In this document: positions 42,371 to 51,114 of the stretch, piece by piece
Layout of the letters: each line of letters starts with the position of its first letter
How positions within the stretch are numbered: position 1 is the first letter of the stretch
Origin: an uncultured bacterium
GTDB taxonomy: Bacteria; Bacillota; Clostridia; Oscillospirales; Oscillospiraceae
DNA: 64,000 nucleotides
Assembly (NCBI GenBank): GCA_947643715.1
Contig: CANRXB010000007.1
Coordinates: 1-64,000 of the forward strand
Reading direction: 5' to 3'
Made by a program: the position numbers and the translations under genes
The notes under the pieces: model-generated
What the model saw: the letters and a program-made list of their open reading frames with translations, nothing else
Database searches by the model: none
What the model was told of the DNA's origin: nothing

Positions 42371-42418
42371 TGGTGATTTTGCTGAAATCGAGCTCCCGAC
42401 GCCCGATGAGGAAGAGCG

Positions 42419-42446
42419 AGGGCCGTGTCCCAAAGGACACGGCCCT
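42419..42446 (-). terminator. Hairpin after queA
   Basis: A 12-bp perfect stem (AGGGCCGTGTCC and complement) with loop CAAA, about 60 bp past the queA stop. The T run is poor, so termination strength is uncertain. Confidence 0.6.
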
Positions 42447-42505
42447 GTTCCTGCCGGTATGGAGGCCGGCGGTGTGCGCTACTTTGGGGATCCGGCGACC
42501 CGCGT

Positions 42506-43558
42506 TCATCCGGGCGGGCTCGATCCATCGCCTAGGTCCCCGATGAACATAGCGTCGCCGAAGGAGAAGAAGCGATAGCCTTCCTGCACCGCGTTCGCGT
42601 AGGCGGACAGGACATGTTCCCTGCCTGCCAGGGCGGACACCAGCATGATGAGGGTGGACTCGGGCAGGTGGAAATTGGTGATGAGCGCATCCAGTACCTT
42701 GAAGCGGTAGCCGGGATAGATGAAGATATTGGTCCAGCCCGCCGACGCGGTCAGAGTGCCGTCCTCCCGCGCCCAGCTCTCGATGGTGCGGCAGGAGGTG
42801 GTGCCGACACAGATCACACGGCCTCCGTCCCGTTTGGTCTGGCCGATGATATCGGCGGTCTCCTGGGGGATGACGCAGTACTCCGAGTGCATCTCGTGCT
42901 GGTCCAGCTCTTCCGCTTTCACGGGCCGGAAGGTGCCCAGGCCCACATGGAGGGTCACATAACCGATCCGTACCCCCATGGCCTGGATGTCCTCCAACAG
43001 TTGGGGGGTGAAGTGCAGCCCCGCTGTGGGGGCGGCGGCGGAGCCGGCCACCTTGGAATAGACGGTCTGATACCGCTCCCCATCCTCCAGCTCGGTCTTG
43101 ATATAGGGAGGGAGGGGCATCTTGCCCAGCCGCTCCAGCACCTCCAGGAAGATGCCCTCGTGATCGAAACGGACCAGCCGGTTGCCGCCCTCCACTTCGC
43201 CCACCACTTCGGCGGACAGCTCGTCGTCGCCAAAGGTGAGCTTTGCGCCGGTGCGCAGCTTTTTGCCCGGACGGACCAGACATTCCCATACCTTGTCGCC
43301 CCGGTCGATGAGCAAGAGCACCTCGGCCGCGCCGCCCCCCGCCCTGCGGCCGATGAGCCGTGCGGGCAATACCCGGCTGTCGTTGAGCACCAGGCAGTCC
43401 CCGGGGCGCAGCAGGGAGGGGAGGTCGCAGAAATGGAGGTGGCGCATGTCCCCGGTGGCCTTGTCCAAGGCCAGCAGCCGGGAGGCGTCGCGTCGCTCCA
43501 GAGGGGTCTGAGCGATGAGCTCAGGGGGAAGATCGAAATAAAAATCTGAGGTTTTCAC
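42506..43558 (-). CDS. queA: S-adenosylmethionine:tRNA ribosyltransferase-isomerase
   Basis: The 350-residue enzyme transfers and isomerises the ribosyl part of SAM onto preQ1 at tRNA position 34, giving epoxyqueuosine. Family motifs are [63 protein letters not shown] and [16 protein letters not shown]. The start is a GTG at 43558 that overlaps the upstream spoIID-like stop (GTGA) with GGTGGG 7 bp before. Other queuosine genes are not visible nearby. Confidence 0.95.
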   Translation of the reverse strand: MKTSDFYFDLPPELIAQTPLERRDASRLLALDKATGDMRHLHFCDLPSLLRPGDCLVLNDSRVLPARLIGRRAGGGAAEVLLLIDRGDKVWECLVRPGKKLRTGAKLTFGDDELSAEVVGEVEGGNRLVRFDHEGIFLEVLERLGKMPLPPYIKTELEDGERYQTVYSKVAGSAAAPTAGLHFTPQLLEDIQAMGVRIGYVTLHVGLGTFRPVKAEELDQHEMHSEYCVIPQETADIIGQTKRDGGRVICVGTTSCRTIESWAREDGTLTASAGWTNIFIYPGYRFKVLDALITNFHLPESTLIMLVSALAGREHVLSAYANAVQEGYRFFSFGDAMFIGDLGDGSSPPG

Positions 43559-45324
43559 ATATATCCCACCGTGATGCCAGTATAGTAGAATTGGAGGATC
43601 TCCAGGTAAGTATACCCCTGTTGGGCCATGGCATAAGCGCCCCACTGGCTCATGCCGATGTTATGGCCTGAGCCCCTGCCTGCAAAGGTGATGGAGCCGT
43701 TCACCGCTGTGGCGGAATCCGCCCAACTGCTGGGGGGCTGCACTGCGCCTCCCTGTTGGCCCTGGTCCAGCGTGGATATGCCGCTGTCGGTGATCACGCA
43801 GATCTCTCCGCCCCCCAATGGGAGCATGGAGCCATATCCGTCGATGGCATAAAGGCCGGATATGCTGTCCACCGTGCTGGAGCCGTTGATGGACACGCTG
43901 CCGGAGGGTGTGGAGGGCGGCTGTGGGGTGGGCTGGCTGGACGTCCCGGAGCCTTCGAAGCCGAAGCGGAAGGAGGGCAGGCCAAGGTTCTTGAAAACGC
44001 TGGCGCTGCTCACCGTGAAGTTCTTCCCGGTGCTGTCGGTGAAAGTGATGGTCTTGGGGTTCCCGGTGGCGGTATGAGCGGTCACGGCCGCCGATACGAT
44101 GGAACCGCTGACGTTGTACTGCGACAGCACCCGAGAGATGATCTGGGAGCTGGTGAAGGTGCGGGTCCAGCTATTGTTCAGGCTGGTGAGGTAGGCCTCA
44201 TGAGGATCGACGACGCCCACCAGATAGGGATATGTGGCCTGATTGCTGCTCCACACGGTGGAGACGCTCTCGCTGGCTCCGCCGTTGCTGGAGTAATAGA
44301 AGGTCTGCGCGGTCTGACCGCCGCTGATGGCCACCTGCCCGGCGGTGAGGTCCACCGCCGCGTCGGAGTTGGCGCCCGCCATCGTCCGCCCGGAATAGGC
44401 TTGACAGTCTACGGAGTAGCACACGTCGAAATGATGGGCGCCGTGCTTGCCCAGCGAGGTGAGGGCATAGCTCCGGACGGCCACGGCCTGGGCCTTCAGT
44501 GCCTCCATGGGCCAGTCGTCGCCCATCTCGAAGGGGACCACCCCTTTCACGTAATCGTCCAGCCCCAGGATGTTCACGACCGTCATCTTCCCGCCGTTGA
44601 TGCGCTCGAAACGGAAACCACCGCTGTACTGATAGCCCTTGCTCCAGGTGACGTGCTGCCCGCCGGTGTCGAACTGGTTGGGCTCCACGCCCAGGCCGGT
44701 GCCCTGGCCCAGATCGTCGTACTGGAACAGGATGGTGCTGGTACCGGTGATCACCGCATTGACGCCGTAGGACGAGGTGCCCACCAGCGTCGTGGTCACG
44801 CCTTGGGCGGCCAGCGCCGACTGAGCGGCCACGGCCCGGTCGCGGACGGTGTAGTTGCCGATCCTGGCGCGAAAGACTCCGCCGATGCAGGCGGGGAAGC
44901 CGCCGTCATAGGCGCTCGCCGCGAGCTGGGCCTCGGCGAAGGTGCCGTATGTCCCCGGCAGCTCCAGGTGGTACTCACCCACCGCGACAGAGGAGGCGGT
45001 GAGGGCCGTGTGATAGCTGGAATAGCCGTCATAGGTGCCGTAGTAGACGTTCATGGTCTCCGCCACGGAGATGGCCTGCTGGGGAGTGGAGCCCAGCTCT
45101 ACGAACTGTTCCGATCTGTCATAATAGCCGAAACGGAAGCCGGAGCCCTCTTTGTTCTCCAGGTTCAGCCCTTCCATGGCCCCGGTGCCGTAATGGAGGC
45201 CCACGCGGATGATGCGCTGCGCCGTCGCGGCAGGGACGGCATATGCCTGTTCCCCCGCTGCGCAGACGAGCAAAAGGGCGGCAGCGAGACAGGACGCTGC
45301 AATTTGCACGAATTTACGCTTCAT
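43555..45324 (-). CDS. SpoIID/LytB-domain secreted protein
   Basis: This 589-residue protein has a signal peptide (about 1-30), an N-terminal region with a SPOR-like stretch (about 130-185, [17 protein letters not shown]), then a SpoIID/LytB domain. That domain contains [54 protein letters not shown] and, after a Ser/Pro/Gln linker (about 470-490), the closing [19 protein letters not shown]. SpoIID-type enzymes cleave peptidoglycan glycan strands, acting in engulfment during sporulation or in wall turnover. Start chosen at 45324 (MKRKF) with GGAG 7 bp upstream; an ATG at 45336 is possible. The stop is coupled to queA. Confidence 0.88.
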   Translation of the reverse strand: MKRKFVQIAASCLAAALLLVCAAGEQAYAVPAATAQRIIRVGLHYGTGAMEGLNLENKEGSGFRFGYYDRSEQFVELGSTPQQAISVAETMNVYYGTYDGYSSYHTALTASSVAVGEYHLELPGTYGTFAEAQLAASAYDGGFPACIGGVFRARIGNYTVRDRAVAAQSALAAQGVTTTLVGTSSYGVNAVITGTSTILFQYDDLGQGTGLGVEPNQFDTGGQHVTWSKGYQYSGGFRFERINGGKMTVVNILGLDDYVKGVVPFEMGDDWPMEALKAQAVAVRSYALTSLGKHGAHHFDVCYSVDCQAYSGRTMAGANSDAAVDLTAGQVAISGGQTAQTFYYSSNGGASESVSTVWSSNQATYPYLVGVVDPHEAYLTSLNNSWTRTFTSSQIISRVLSQYNVSGSIVSAAVTAHTATGNPKTITFTDSTGKNFTVSSASVFKNLGLPSFRFGFEGSGTSSQPTPQPPSTPSGSVSINGSSTVDSISGLYAIDGYGSMLPLGGGEICVITDSGISTLDQGQQGGAVQPPSSWADSATAVNGSITFAGRGSGHNIGMSQWGAYAMAQQGYTYLEILQFYYTGITVGYM

Positions 45325-45363
45325 TGGCTGCTCCATTTCTCCACATCCGGTGGCAACGCGAAA

Positions 45364-45392
45364 TTGACACTTTAACGCGTCGATGTTATAGT
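45364..45392 (+). promoter_or_regulatory. Sigma-A promoter of the asd-dapA-dapB operon
   Basis: TTGACA (45364-45369), 17-bp spacer, TATAGT (45387-45392). The 5' leader of about 120 nt shows no recognisable lysine riboswitch. Confidence 0.78.
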
Positions 45393-45520
45393 GATATATA
45401 CCATACTCTCAGAGCGAGAGCGCGTATTTCGACATTATTCTCATATTATAGCGTATCCGCCGTCAGGCCGCAAGACCCAAATTCTCCAGAAGCTGGGCGG
45501 TGGGCAGGAGGTAGAAAGAC

Positions 45521-46606
45521 ATGGAAAAATATAAAGTCGGCGTCATCGGCGCCACAGGCATGGTGGGGCAGCGCTTCGTCACTCTGCTGGAGGGCCATCC
45601 CTGGTTCCAGCTCACCGTGGTGGCCGCCAGTCCCCGCTCTGCGGGCAAGCGTTATGAGGAGGCGGTGGCCGGCCGCTGGGCCATGGACACGCCCATCCCC
45701 GGCGAGGCCAAGGACCTCGTGCTGCTCAGCGCCCAGGACGATGTGGAGAAGATCGCGTCCATGGTGGACTTCGTGTTCTCTGCGGTGGACATGAAGAAGG
45801 AGGAGATCAAGGCTCTGGAGGAGGACTACGCCCGCCACGAGTGCCCGGTGGTGTCCAACAACTCCGCCCATCGCTGGACCCCCGACGTGCCCATGGTCAT
45901 CCCCGAGGTGAACCCGGAGCACATCCAGGTCATCGAGGCCCAGCGCCGGCGGCTGGGCACGCAGCGCGGCTTCATCGCAGTGAAATCCAACTGCTCCATC
46001 CAGAGCTATGTCCCGGCCCTGTCCCCGCTGCGGGAGTTCGGCATCGAGAAGGTACTGGTGTGCACCTATCAGGCCATCTCCGGCGCGGGCAAGACGTTCC
46101 AGACCTGGCCCGAGATGGTGGATAACCTCATCCCCTATATCGGCGGCGAGGAGGAGAAGAGCGAGCAGGAGCCGCTGAAGGTGTGGGGGCGTGTGGAGGA
46201 CGGCGTCATCGTCAACGCAGAGGGCATCTCCATCACCGCCCAGTGCCTGCGTGTGCCCGTGTCCAACGGCCACACCGCCGCGGCCTTCGTCACCTTCCGC
46301 AACAAGCCCACCATGGAGCAGATGAAGCAGGCGTGGGAGCAGTTCAAGGGCCGGGCCCAGGAGCTGGAGCTGCCCACCGCGCCCAAGCAGTTCCTGAACT
46401 ATTTCGAGCAGCCGGACCGGCCCCAGGCCAAGCTGGACCGGGACCTGGAGGGCGGGATGGCCGTGAGCATCGGCCGTCTGCGCCCGGACACGCAATACGA
46501 TTATAGGTTCGTCTCTCTGTCCCACAACACCCTGCGGGGCGCCGCCGGAGGCGGCGTGCTGCTGGCGGAGCTGCTGTGTGCCGAGGGATATATCGAGCAT
46601 AAATGA
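45521..46606 (+). CDS. asd: Aspartate-semialdehyde dehydrogenase
   Basis: This 361-residue enzyme reduces aspartyl phosphate to aspartate semialdehyde for lysine/DAP, threonine and methionine synthesis. It has VGVIGATGMVGQRF at the N-terminus and the catalytic Cys in VKSNCSIQSYV. The C-terminal half follows the fungal/archaeal-type ASADH pattern (FQTWPEMVDNLIPYIGGEEEKSE), not the E. coli type. AGGAGGTAGAAAGAC precedes the ATG. First gene of an operon with dapA and dapB. Confidence 0.95.
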   Translation: MEKYKVGVIGATGMVGQRFVTLLEGHPWFQLTVVAASPRSAGKRYEEAVAGRWAMDTPIPGEAKDLVLLSAQDDVEKIASMVDFVFSAVDMKKEEIKALEEDYARHECPVVSNNSAHRWTPDVPMVIPEVNPEHIQVIEAQRRRLGTQRGFIAVKSNCSIQSYVPALSPLREFGIEKVLVCTYQAISGAGKTFQTWPEMVDNLIPYIGGEEEKSEQEPLKVWGRVEDGVIVNAEGISITAQCLRVPVSNGHTAAAFVTFRNKPTMEQMKQAWEQFKGRAQELELPTAPKQFLNYFEQPDRPQAKLDRDLEGGMAVSIGRLRPDTQYDYRFVSLSHNTLRGAAGGGVLLAELLCAEGYIEHK

Positions 46607-46623
46607 GGAAAGGATGCTGCCCA

Positions 46624-47511
46624 ATGAGAACACCTGTCTTTACCGGCTCCTGTCCCGCCCTGGTCACACCTTTCGACCGGAACAACATCATCGACTACGA
46701 TGCGTTCGGCAAGCTCATCGACGCCCAGATCGAGGCTGGGGTGGACGCGGTGTGTGTGTGCGGCACCACTGGGGAGTCCGCCACCATGTCCATCCGGGAG
46801 CACATCGCCGCCGTGGAGTTCTGCGTGAAGCGGGTGGACCACCGGGTGAAGGTGATCGCCGGGGCGGGGAGCAACGACACCTCCGCCGCCGTCTACCTGT
46901 CCCAGCACGCCCAGGACTCCGGCGCGGACGCGCTGCTCCATGTCACCCCCTATTACAACAAGGCCAGCCAGACCGGGCTCATCAAGCACTATGAGTATAT
47001 CGCCGAGCGGGTGGAGATCCCGATCATCTTGTACAACGTGCCCGGGCGCACCGGGGTGTCGTTCACCGCTGAGACGTACAAGGTGCTCAGCCAAGACCCC
47101 AAGATCAACGGGGTGAAGGAGGCCAGCGGCAATTTCTCCCTATTGGCCCACACCCGTTTCCTGTGCGGGGAAGATTTCTACATCTGGTCCGGCAACGACG
47201 ATCAGGTGGTGCCCATGATGGCGCTGGGGGCCAAGGGGGTCATCTCGGTGGCTTCCAACATCATCCCGGAGGTGATGGTGGAGATGACCCGGCTGTGTTT
47301 GGACAATGACTTCGCCGCGGCCTCCAAGCTGCAGATCCAGTACATGGACCTCATCGACGCGCTGTTCACCGAGGTCAATCCCATCCCCATCAAAGCTGCC
47401 ATGAACCTGCTGGGGATGCAGGCGGGCCCTCTGCGCCTGCCGCTGTGCGACATCTCGGAAAAGAACCTGGAGGTCCTCCGCCGGGCCATGGCCCGGGCGG
47501 GCCTGCTGTAA
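46624..47511 (+). CDS. dapA: 4-hydroxy-tetrahydrodipicolinate synthase
   Basis: This 295-residue aldolase condenses pyruvate with aspartate semialdehyde. It has GTTGESATM, the Tyr-containing YNVPGRTGVS and the Schiff-base lysine in INGVKEASGN. The start at ATG 46624 gives the usual length and follows AGGAAAGG by about 10 bp. An ATG at 46603 overlapping the asd stop would add seven residues and may serve translational coupling. Confidence 0.96.
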   Translation: MRTPVFTGSCPALVTPFDRNNIIDYDAFGKLIDAQIEAGVDAVCVCGTTGESATMSIREHIAAVEFCVKRVDHRVKVIAGAGSNDTSAAVYLSQHAQDSGADALLHVTPYYNKASQTGLIKHYEYIAERVEIPIILYNVPGRTGVSFTAETYKVLSQDPKINGVKEASGNFSLLAHTRFLCGEDFYIWSGNDDQVVPMMALGAKGVISVASNIIPEVMVEMTRLCLDNDFAAASKLQIQYMDLIDALFTEVNPIPIKAAMNLLGMQAGPLRLPLCDISEKNLEVLRRAMARAGLL

Positions 47512-47523
47512 GGAGTCCCCGCG

Positions 47524-48279
47524 ATGCGAAAGATGATCATTTCCGGCTGCTGCGGCCATATGGGCCGGGTGGTGGCGGACATCTGCGCCAACGACCCGGA
47601 GGTGGAGGCGGTGGCGGGCATCGACCTGCTGCCGCAGCCCATGGACGGCTTCCCGGTGTTCTCTACCCCTGCCGCCTGCACTGTGGAGGGGGACGTGGCG
47701 ATCGACTTTTCCCATCCCGCTGCCCTGGGGGGGCTGCTGGACTTCTGTGTCCAGCGCAGGATGCCCGCCGTGCTGGCCACCACCGGCTATTCGGAGGAGC
47801 AGTTGGCGCAGATCCAGGAGGCGGCCAGGTCCATCCCCCTGTTCCGCTCCGCCAACATGTCCTTGGGCATCAACGTACTGATGGACCTCGTCCGCCGTGC
47901 TGCGGCCCTGCTGGGCGAGGACTTCGACGTGGAGATCGAGGAGCGCCACCACCGCCGCAAGCTGGACGCGCCCAGCGGCACCGCCCTGATGCTGGCGGAC
48001 GCTGCGGCCCAGGCCCTGCCGTATGAGCCGGGCTACGTCTATGACCGCCATGAGCGCCGCAAGCCGAGGGACTTCCGGGAGATCGGCATCTCCTCCCTGC
48101 GGGGCGGGACCATCGTGGGCGACCATACGGTGGTGTTCGCCGGGCGGGACGAGGTGATCGAGCTGAGCCACCACGCCGCCAGCCGGGAGGTGTTCGCCGT
48201 GGGCGCGGTGAAAGCGGCGAAGTTCCTGGCGGGAGTGGAAGAGCCTGGCCTATACGATATGTCCCACCTCATCGGCTGA
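47524..48279 (+). CDS. dapB: 4-hydroxy-tetrahydrodipicolinate reductase
   Basis: This 251-residue NAD(P)H enzyme converts hydroxy-tetrahydrodipicolinate to tetrahydrodipicolinate. It has GCCGHMGRVVADI near the N-terminus, the catalytic EERHHRRKLDAPSGTA and SLRGGTIVGDHTVVFAG. It is the last intact gene of the asd-dapA-dapB operon and follows dapA by 12 bp. Confidence 0.96.
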   Translation: MRKMIISGCCGHMGRVVADICANDPEVEAVAGIDLLPQPMDGFPVFSTPAACTVEGDVAIDFSHPAALGGLLDFCVQRRMPAVLATTGYSEEQLAQIQEAARSIPLFRSANMSLGINVLMDLVRRAAALLGEDFDVEIEERHHRRKLDAPSGTALMLADAAAQALPYEPGYVYDRHERRKPRDFREIGISSLRGGTIVGDHTVVFAGRDEVIELSHHAASREVFAVGAVKAAKFLAGVEEPGLYDMSHLIG

Positions 48280-48293
48280 GGGGACGGACGGCT

Positions 48294-48721
48294 GTGGATA
48301 TCTGGGAACGGCTCTATCTGGAGGCCAAGGAGCAGTATCGCCCTCAGGAGATCTCTCCGTTCATGTACGCCCACCATGTGGTGTGCGCGCTGGAGAGCGA
48401 GGACGGCCGGATCTTCACCGGCTTCTGCTTCGAGAGCTGCTGCGGCGTGCTGGACCTGTGCGCCGAGCGGTAGCGGCCCTCAGTATGTATAAGGACAGCG
48501 GACAGACCGTGGTGAAGCGGCTGATCGTGTTCCGGGATCGGCCGCCCTGCGGCGGGGGCAGCGGGATGCCCTGCGGCGCCTGCCGGGAGTTCTTCATGCA
48601 GCTCTCCCTCCGGAACCGGGACATGGAGATCATGACGGACTATGCCGCCCGCAAGACGGTGACATTGGGAGAGCTCATGCCGGACTGGTGGGGCATGGAA
48701 CGGTACGAGAACAACAGATGA
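48294..48721 (+). pseudogene. Frameshifted cytidine-deaminase-like gene
   Basis: From GTG 48294 the first frame reads MDIWERLYLEAKEQY and continues to the zinc-site motif LCAER, then hits TAG at 48471-48473. The -1 frame takes over at 48470 with VAALSMYKDSG, carries the second zinc motif MPCGACREFF and stops at 48721. Joined, the two make one cytidine-deaminase-fold protein of about 142 residues, so one base appears to be missing just after the catalytic CAE. No slippery heptamer is visible. It may be a true pseudogene, a recent mutation or a sequence error. It follows dapB by 14 bp. Confidence 0.85.
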
Positions 48722-48763
48722 AAAAAGCGAGGCAGTCCAAGTTCGGGACTGCCTCGCTTTTTT
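48721..48763. terminator. Bidirectional terminator between the deaminase remnant and the tyrS operon
   Basis: An 18-bp perfect stem (AAAAAAGCGAGGCAGTCC and complement) with a 7-nt loop, A-rich on one side and T-rich on the other. It serves both convergent transcripts. Confidence 0.92.
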
Positions 48764-49024
48764 TCATATCGTTCCGACCTGCCACTCGTCCTCGTACACG
48801 ATCTTGCCAGGGTGGTCCGTCAGGACGACGTCGTATGGGACGTCATAACGGTCCAGCAGATCGATCAGCGGCTGGATGTGCTCGAGCATCTCGCCGCACT
48901 GCGCGGTCTTGAACCATGTGATCGCGCCGTCAGGATCGTCGTTGTCCGTACCATAGAAGGGAGACTCCGGAAGGTTTTCCACGAACCATCGGCGTGTCTC
49001 CTGATACAGCGCCTCGTCGGTCAC
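48764..49024 (-). CDS. 86-residue protein of unknown function, coupled to tyrS
   Basis: A small acidic protein (starts MTDEALYQETRRWF, ends EWQVGTI). It starts with GTG overlapping the tyrS stop (GTGA), so it is translationally coupled and last in the T-box operon. It has no signal peptide or membrane segment. I do not recognise a family. The sequence looks like a folded single domain with helix-rich ends. Confidence 0.7.
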   Translation of the reverse strand: MTDEALYQETRRWFVENLPESPFYGTDNDDPDGAITWFKTAQCGEMLEHIQPLIDLLDRYDVPYDVVLTDHPGKIVYEDEWQVGTI

Positions 49025-50253
49025 GCCAGGACGGCCCGATGGAACACCTTTTTTCCTTTTTTGATGATGACGCCCTCACCGGCGAACATTTCCTTGGAGA
49101 ACTGAGCGGCGGGATCGGACATCTTCTCATCGCCCATGGCCACGCCGCCCTGCTGGATGAGCCGCCGGGCCTCTCCGTTGGAGGCGGCCAGGCCGCACTT
49201 CACCAGCAGCGTCAGCGCGCCGATGGAGCCGTCGGGGAAATCGCCGTCAGCGAGCTGGGTGGAGGGCATATCGGTCGCGTTCCCGCCGGTGGAGAACAGG
49301 GCGCGGGCTGCGGCTTGGGCTTTGTCCGCCTCCTCCTTGCCGTGGACCATGTTGGTCAGCTCCCAGGCCAGGATCTCCTTGGCCCGGTTGAGCTGGGCGT
49401 CCTTCCACCGATCCATCTCGTCGATCTGCTCCAAGGGGAGGAAGGTGAGCCAGCGGATACATTTCAGCACGTCCGCGTCCCCTACGTTGCGCCAGTACTG
49501 GTAGAAGTCGTAAGGACTGGTCTTGTTGGGGTCCAGCCACACGGCGTTGCCCGCGGTCTTGCCCATCTTGTTCCCCTGGGAGTCGGTGAGCAGGTTGATG
49601 GTCATGCAGTGGGAATCCTTTCCCAGCTTGCGCCGGATGAGCTCCGTGCCCCCCAGCATGTTGGACCACTGGTCGTTGCCCCCGCACTGGAGGTTGCAGC
49701 CCACGGTCTGGAACATGTGGTAGAAGTCGTAGGACTGCATGATCATATAGTTGAACTCCAGGAAGGAGAGCCCCTTCTCCATGCGCTGCTTGTAGCAGTC
49801 CGCCCGGAGCATGTTGTTCACCGAGAAGCAGGCGCCCACCTCCCGCAGCAGGTCCACATAGTTGAGGCTGAGCAGCCAGTCGGCGTTGTTGAGCATCATG
49901 GCCTGTCCGGGACCCTCGCCGAAGTCGATGAACCGCTCCATTTGCTTTTTGAAGCACTCGGCGTTGTGGTCGATGTCCTCCCGAGTGAGCATCTTCCGCA
50001 TGTCGGTGCGGCCGGAGGGGTCGCCGATGGTGGTGGTGCCGCCGCCGATGAGAGCGATGGGCTTGTTGCCCGCCTGCTGGAGCCGCTTCATCAGGGTGAG
50101 GGTCACGAAATGTCCCGCCGTCAGGCTGTCCGCCGTACAGTCGTAGCCGATGTAGAACGTGGCCTTGCCGTTGTTGATGAGGTCCTTGACCTCGTCCTCA
50201 CTGGTGACCTGGGCCACCAGGCCCCGGGCCACGAGTTCATCGTAAATTGTCAT
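49021..50253 (-). CDS. tyrS: Tyrosyl-tRNA synthetase
   Basis: This 410-residue class I synthetase charges tRNA-Tyr. It has YIGYDCTADSLTAGHF (HIGH-like motif), the Tyr-binding QSYDFYHMF and GGNDQWSN, the KMSKS-like loop GNKMGKTAGNAVWLD, and a C-terminal S4-like RNA-binding domain (about 345-410). AAAAGGAG precedes ATG 50253. The upstream T-box with a tyrosine specifier fits. The ATG overlaps the NUDIX gene's stop. Confidence 0.97.
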   Translation of the reverse strand: MTIYDELVARGLVAQVTSEDEVKDLINNGKATFYIGYDCTADSLTAGHFVTLTLMKRLQQAGNKPIALIGGGTTTIGDPSGRTDMRKMLTREDIDHNAECFKKQMERFIDFGEGPGQAMMLNNADWLLSLNYVDLLREVGACFSVNNMLRADCYKQRMEKGLSFLEFNYMIMQSYDFYHMFQTVGCNLQCGGNDQWSNMLGGTELIRRKLGKDSHCMTINLLTDSQGNKMGKTAGNAVWLDPNKTSPYDFYQYWRNVGDADVLKCIRWLTFLPLEQIDEMDRWKDAQLNRAKEILAWELTNMVHGKEEADKAQAAARALFSTGGNATDMPSTQLADGDFPDGSIGALTLLVKCGLAASNGEARRLIQQGGVAMGDEKMSDPAAQFSKEMFAGEGVIIKKGKKVFHRAVLA

Positions 50254-50723
50254 GGTTTTTTCTCCTTTTTTCGTTTTTGATAAAGTTCCCAGGCCATTTC
50301 CACCGCCCAGGACTGGTAGTCCAACGCCATTTTCTCCCGGCACTCCTCCACCGGAAGCCAGACCAGCTCACGGCCCGGCTCCCCCTGGGTCGCCTTCTCC
50401 CCCAGCTCCATCAGGTAGATGTGGCCGATGGGGTGGAAAGGGACTTGCCCCTGCCGGGTGAAGGTATACTCCTCGCCCACGCACACTTTTTCACCTACCG
50501 TGGCCGAGTACCCAATCTCCTCCATGATCTCCCGGCGGACGCACTCCGCCTCACTCTCCCCCGGCTCTATCCCGCCGCCCAGCAGGATATACACCGAGCT
50601 GTCCGCAAAATGCACGAACACCATCCCCACCCGGCCCGCGTCATCAAAGGCCACGCCATAAGCCCCTGGCCGGGCCCCGTAGTCCACGCCGGGCCTGGGC
50701 GCGCCAAATACCCTGTGCTCCAT
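50250..50723 (-). CDS. NUDIX hydrolase
   Basis: This 157-residue protein has a complete NUDIX box (GGGIEPGESEAECVRREIMEEIG, about residues 47-69) in an MutT-like fold, so it should hydrolyse a nucleoside diphosphate derivative; which one is unknown. It is the first gene of the tyrS operon, unusually placed between a Tyr T-box and tyrS. GAAAGGAG precedes ATG 50723; extending the frame upstream would run into the T-box. Confidence 0.9.
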   Translation of the reverse strand: MEHRVFGAPRPGVDYGARPGAYGVAFDDAGRVGMVFVHFADSSVYILLGGGIEPGESEAECVRREIMEEIGYSATVGEKVCVGEEYTFTRQGQVPFHPIGHIYLMELGEKATQGEPGRELVWLPVEECREKMALDYQSWAVEMAWELYQKRKKEKKP

Positions 50724-50744
50724 CTTATTGCTCCTTTCTGCATC

Positions 50745-51010
50745 AAAACGCCCCCTGTCCCTTTGGGACAGAGGGCGAACATTCGCGGTACCACCTCTGC
50801 TTTGCCGCCTTCTCACGAAGACGGCCTCAGGGGGTCCCCAACAGGACCCCGGCGCTGTACCGGGCGCACCCGTCCGGCCCTAATAGGGATACGTCCTCCC
50901 GTTCAGGCGGCTGCTCCGAGGCGTATTCACCAATGGCTCCTGGCCCCCTTCCACCAAACTGGGGGCTCTCTGTGCAGGAGAACAGCGGCTACTGGTCCTC
51001 ATCCTCGCAT
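50745..51010 (-). promoter_or_regulatory. T-box leader, Tyr (UAC) specifier, controlling NUDIX-tyrS-orf86
   Basis: Reading the minus strand: Stem I signature AGAGAGCCCCCAG, specifier context GAA-TAC-GCC with TAC at 50925-50923 (tyrosine), T-box AGAGGTGGTACCGCG (50784-50798) and terminator CGCCCTCTGTCC, loop, GGACAGGGGGCG followed by TTTT. Uncharged tRNA-Tyr should relieve termination. Confidence 0.93.
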
Positions 51011-51017
51011 TGGGAGG

Positions 51018-51046
51018 ATGATATCATAAACGGCCCGTGTTGTCAA
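51018..51046 (-). promoter_or_regulatory. Sigma-A promoter of the tyrS T-box transcript
   Basis: Minus strand TTGACA (51046-51041), 17-bp spacer, TATCAT (51023-51018). Confidence 0.8.
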
Positions 51047-51076
51047 ACTTTTTTTGCTGTGCATAGAAGAGATGAG

Positions 51077-51100
51077 CCGGAGGGCCATCAGGCCCTCCGG
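51077..51100 (-). terminator. Terminator of the polyamine ABC operon
   Basis: A 10-bp perfect stem (CCGGAGGGCC and complement) with loop ATCA, 15 bp past the fusion gene's stop and followed on the minus strand by a pyrimidine-rich tract. Confidence 0.7.
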
Positions 51101-51114
51101 CGTGAGCGGTCCGT

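Noticed and set aside
45393-45520. Lysine riboswitch in the asd leader
   Set aside because: The leader of about 120 nt is too short and shows no lysine-element core.
48383-48721. Second-frame open reading frame as an independent gene
   Set aside because: It contains only the second zinc motif of a deaminase and aligns as the direct continuation of the broken upstream frame, so it is treated as part of one frameshifted gene.
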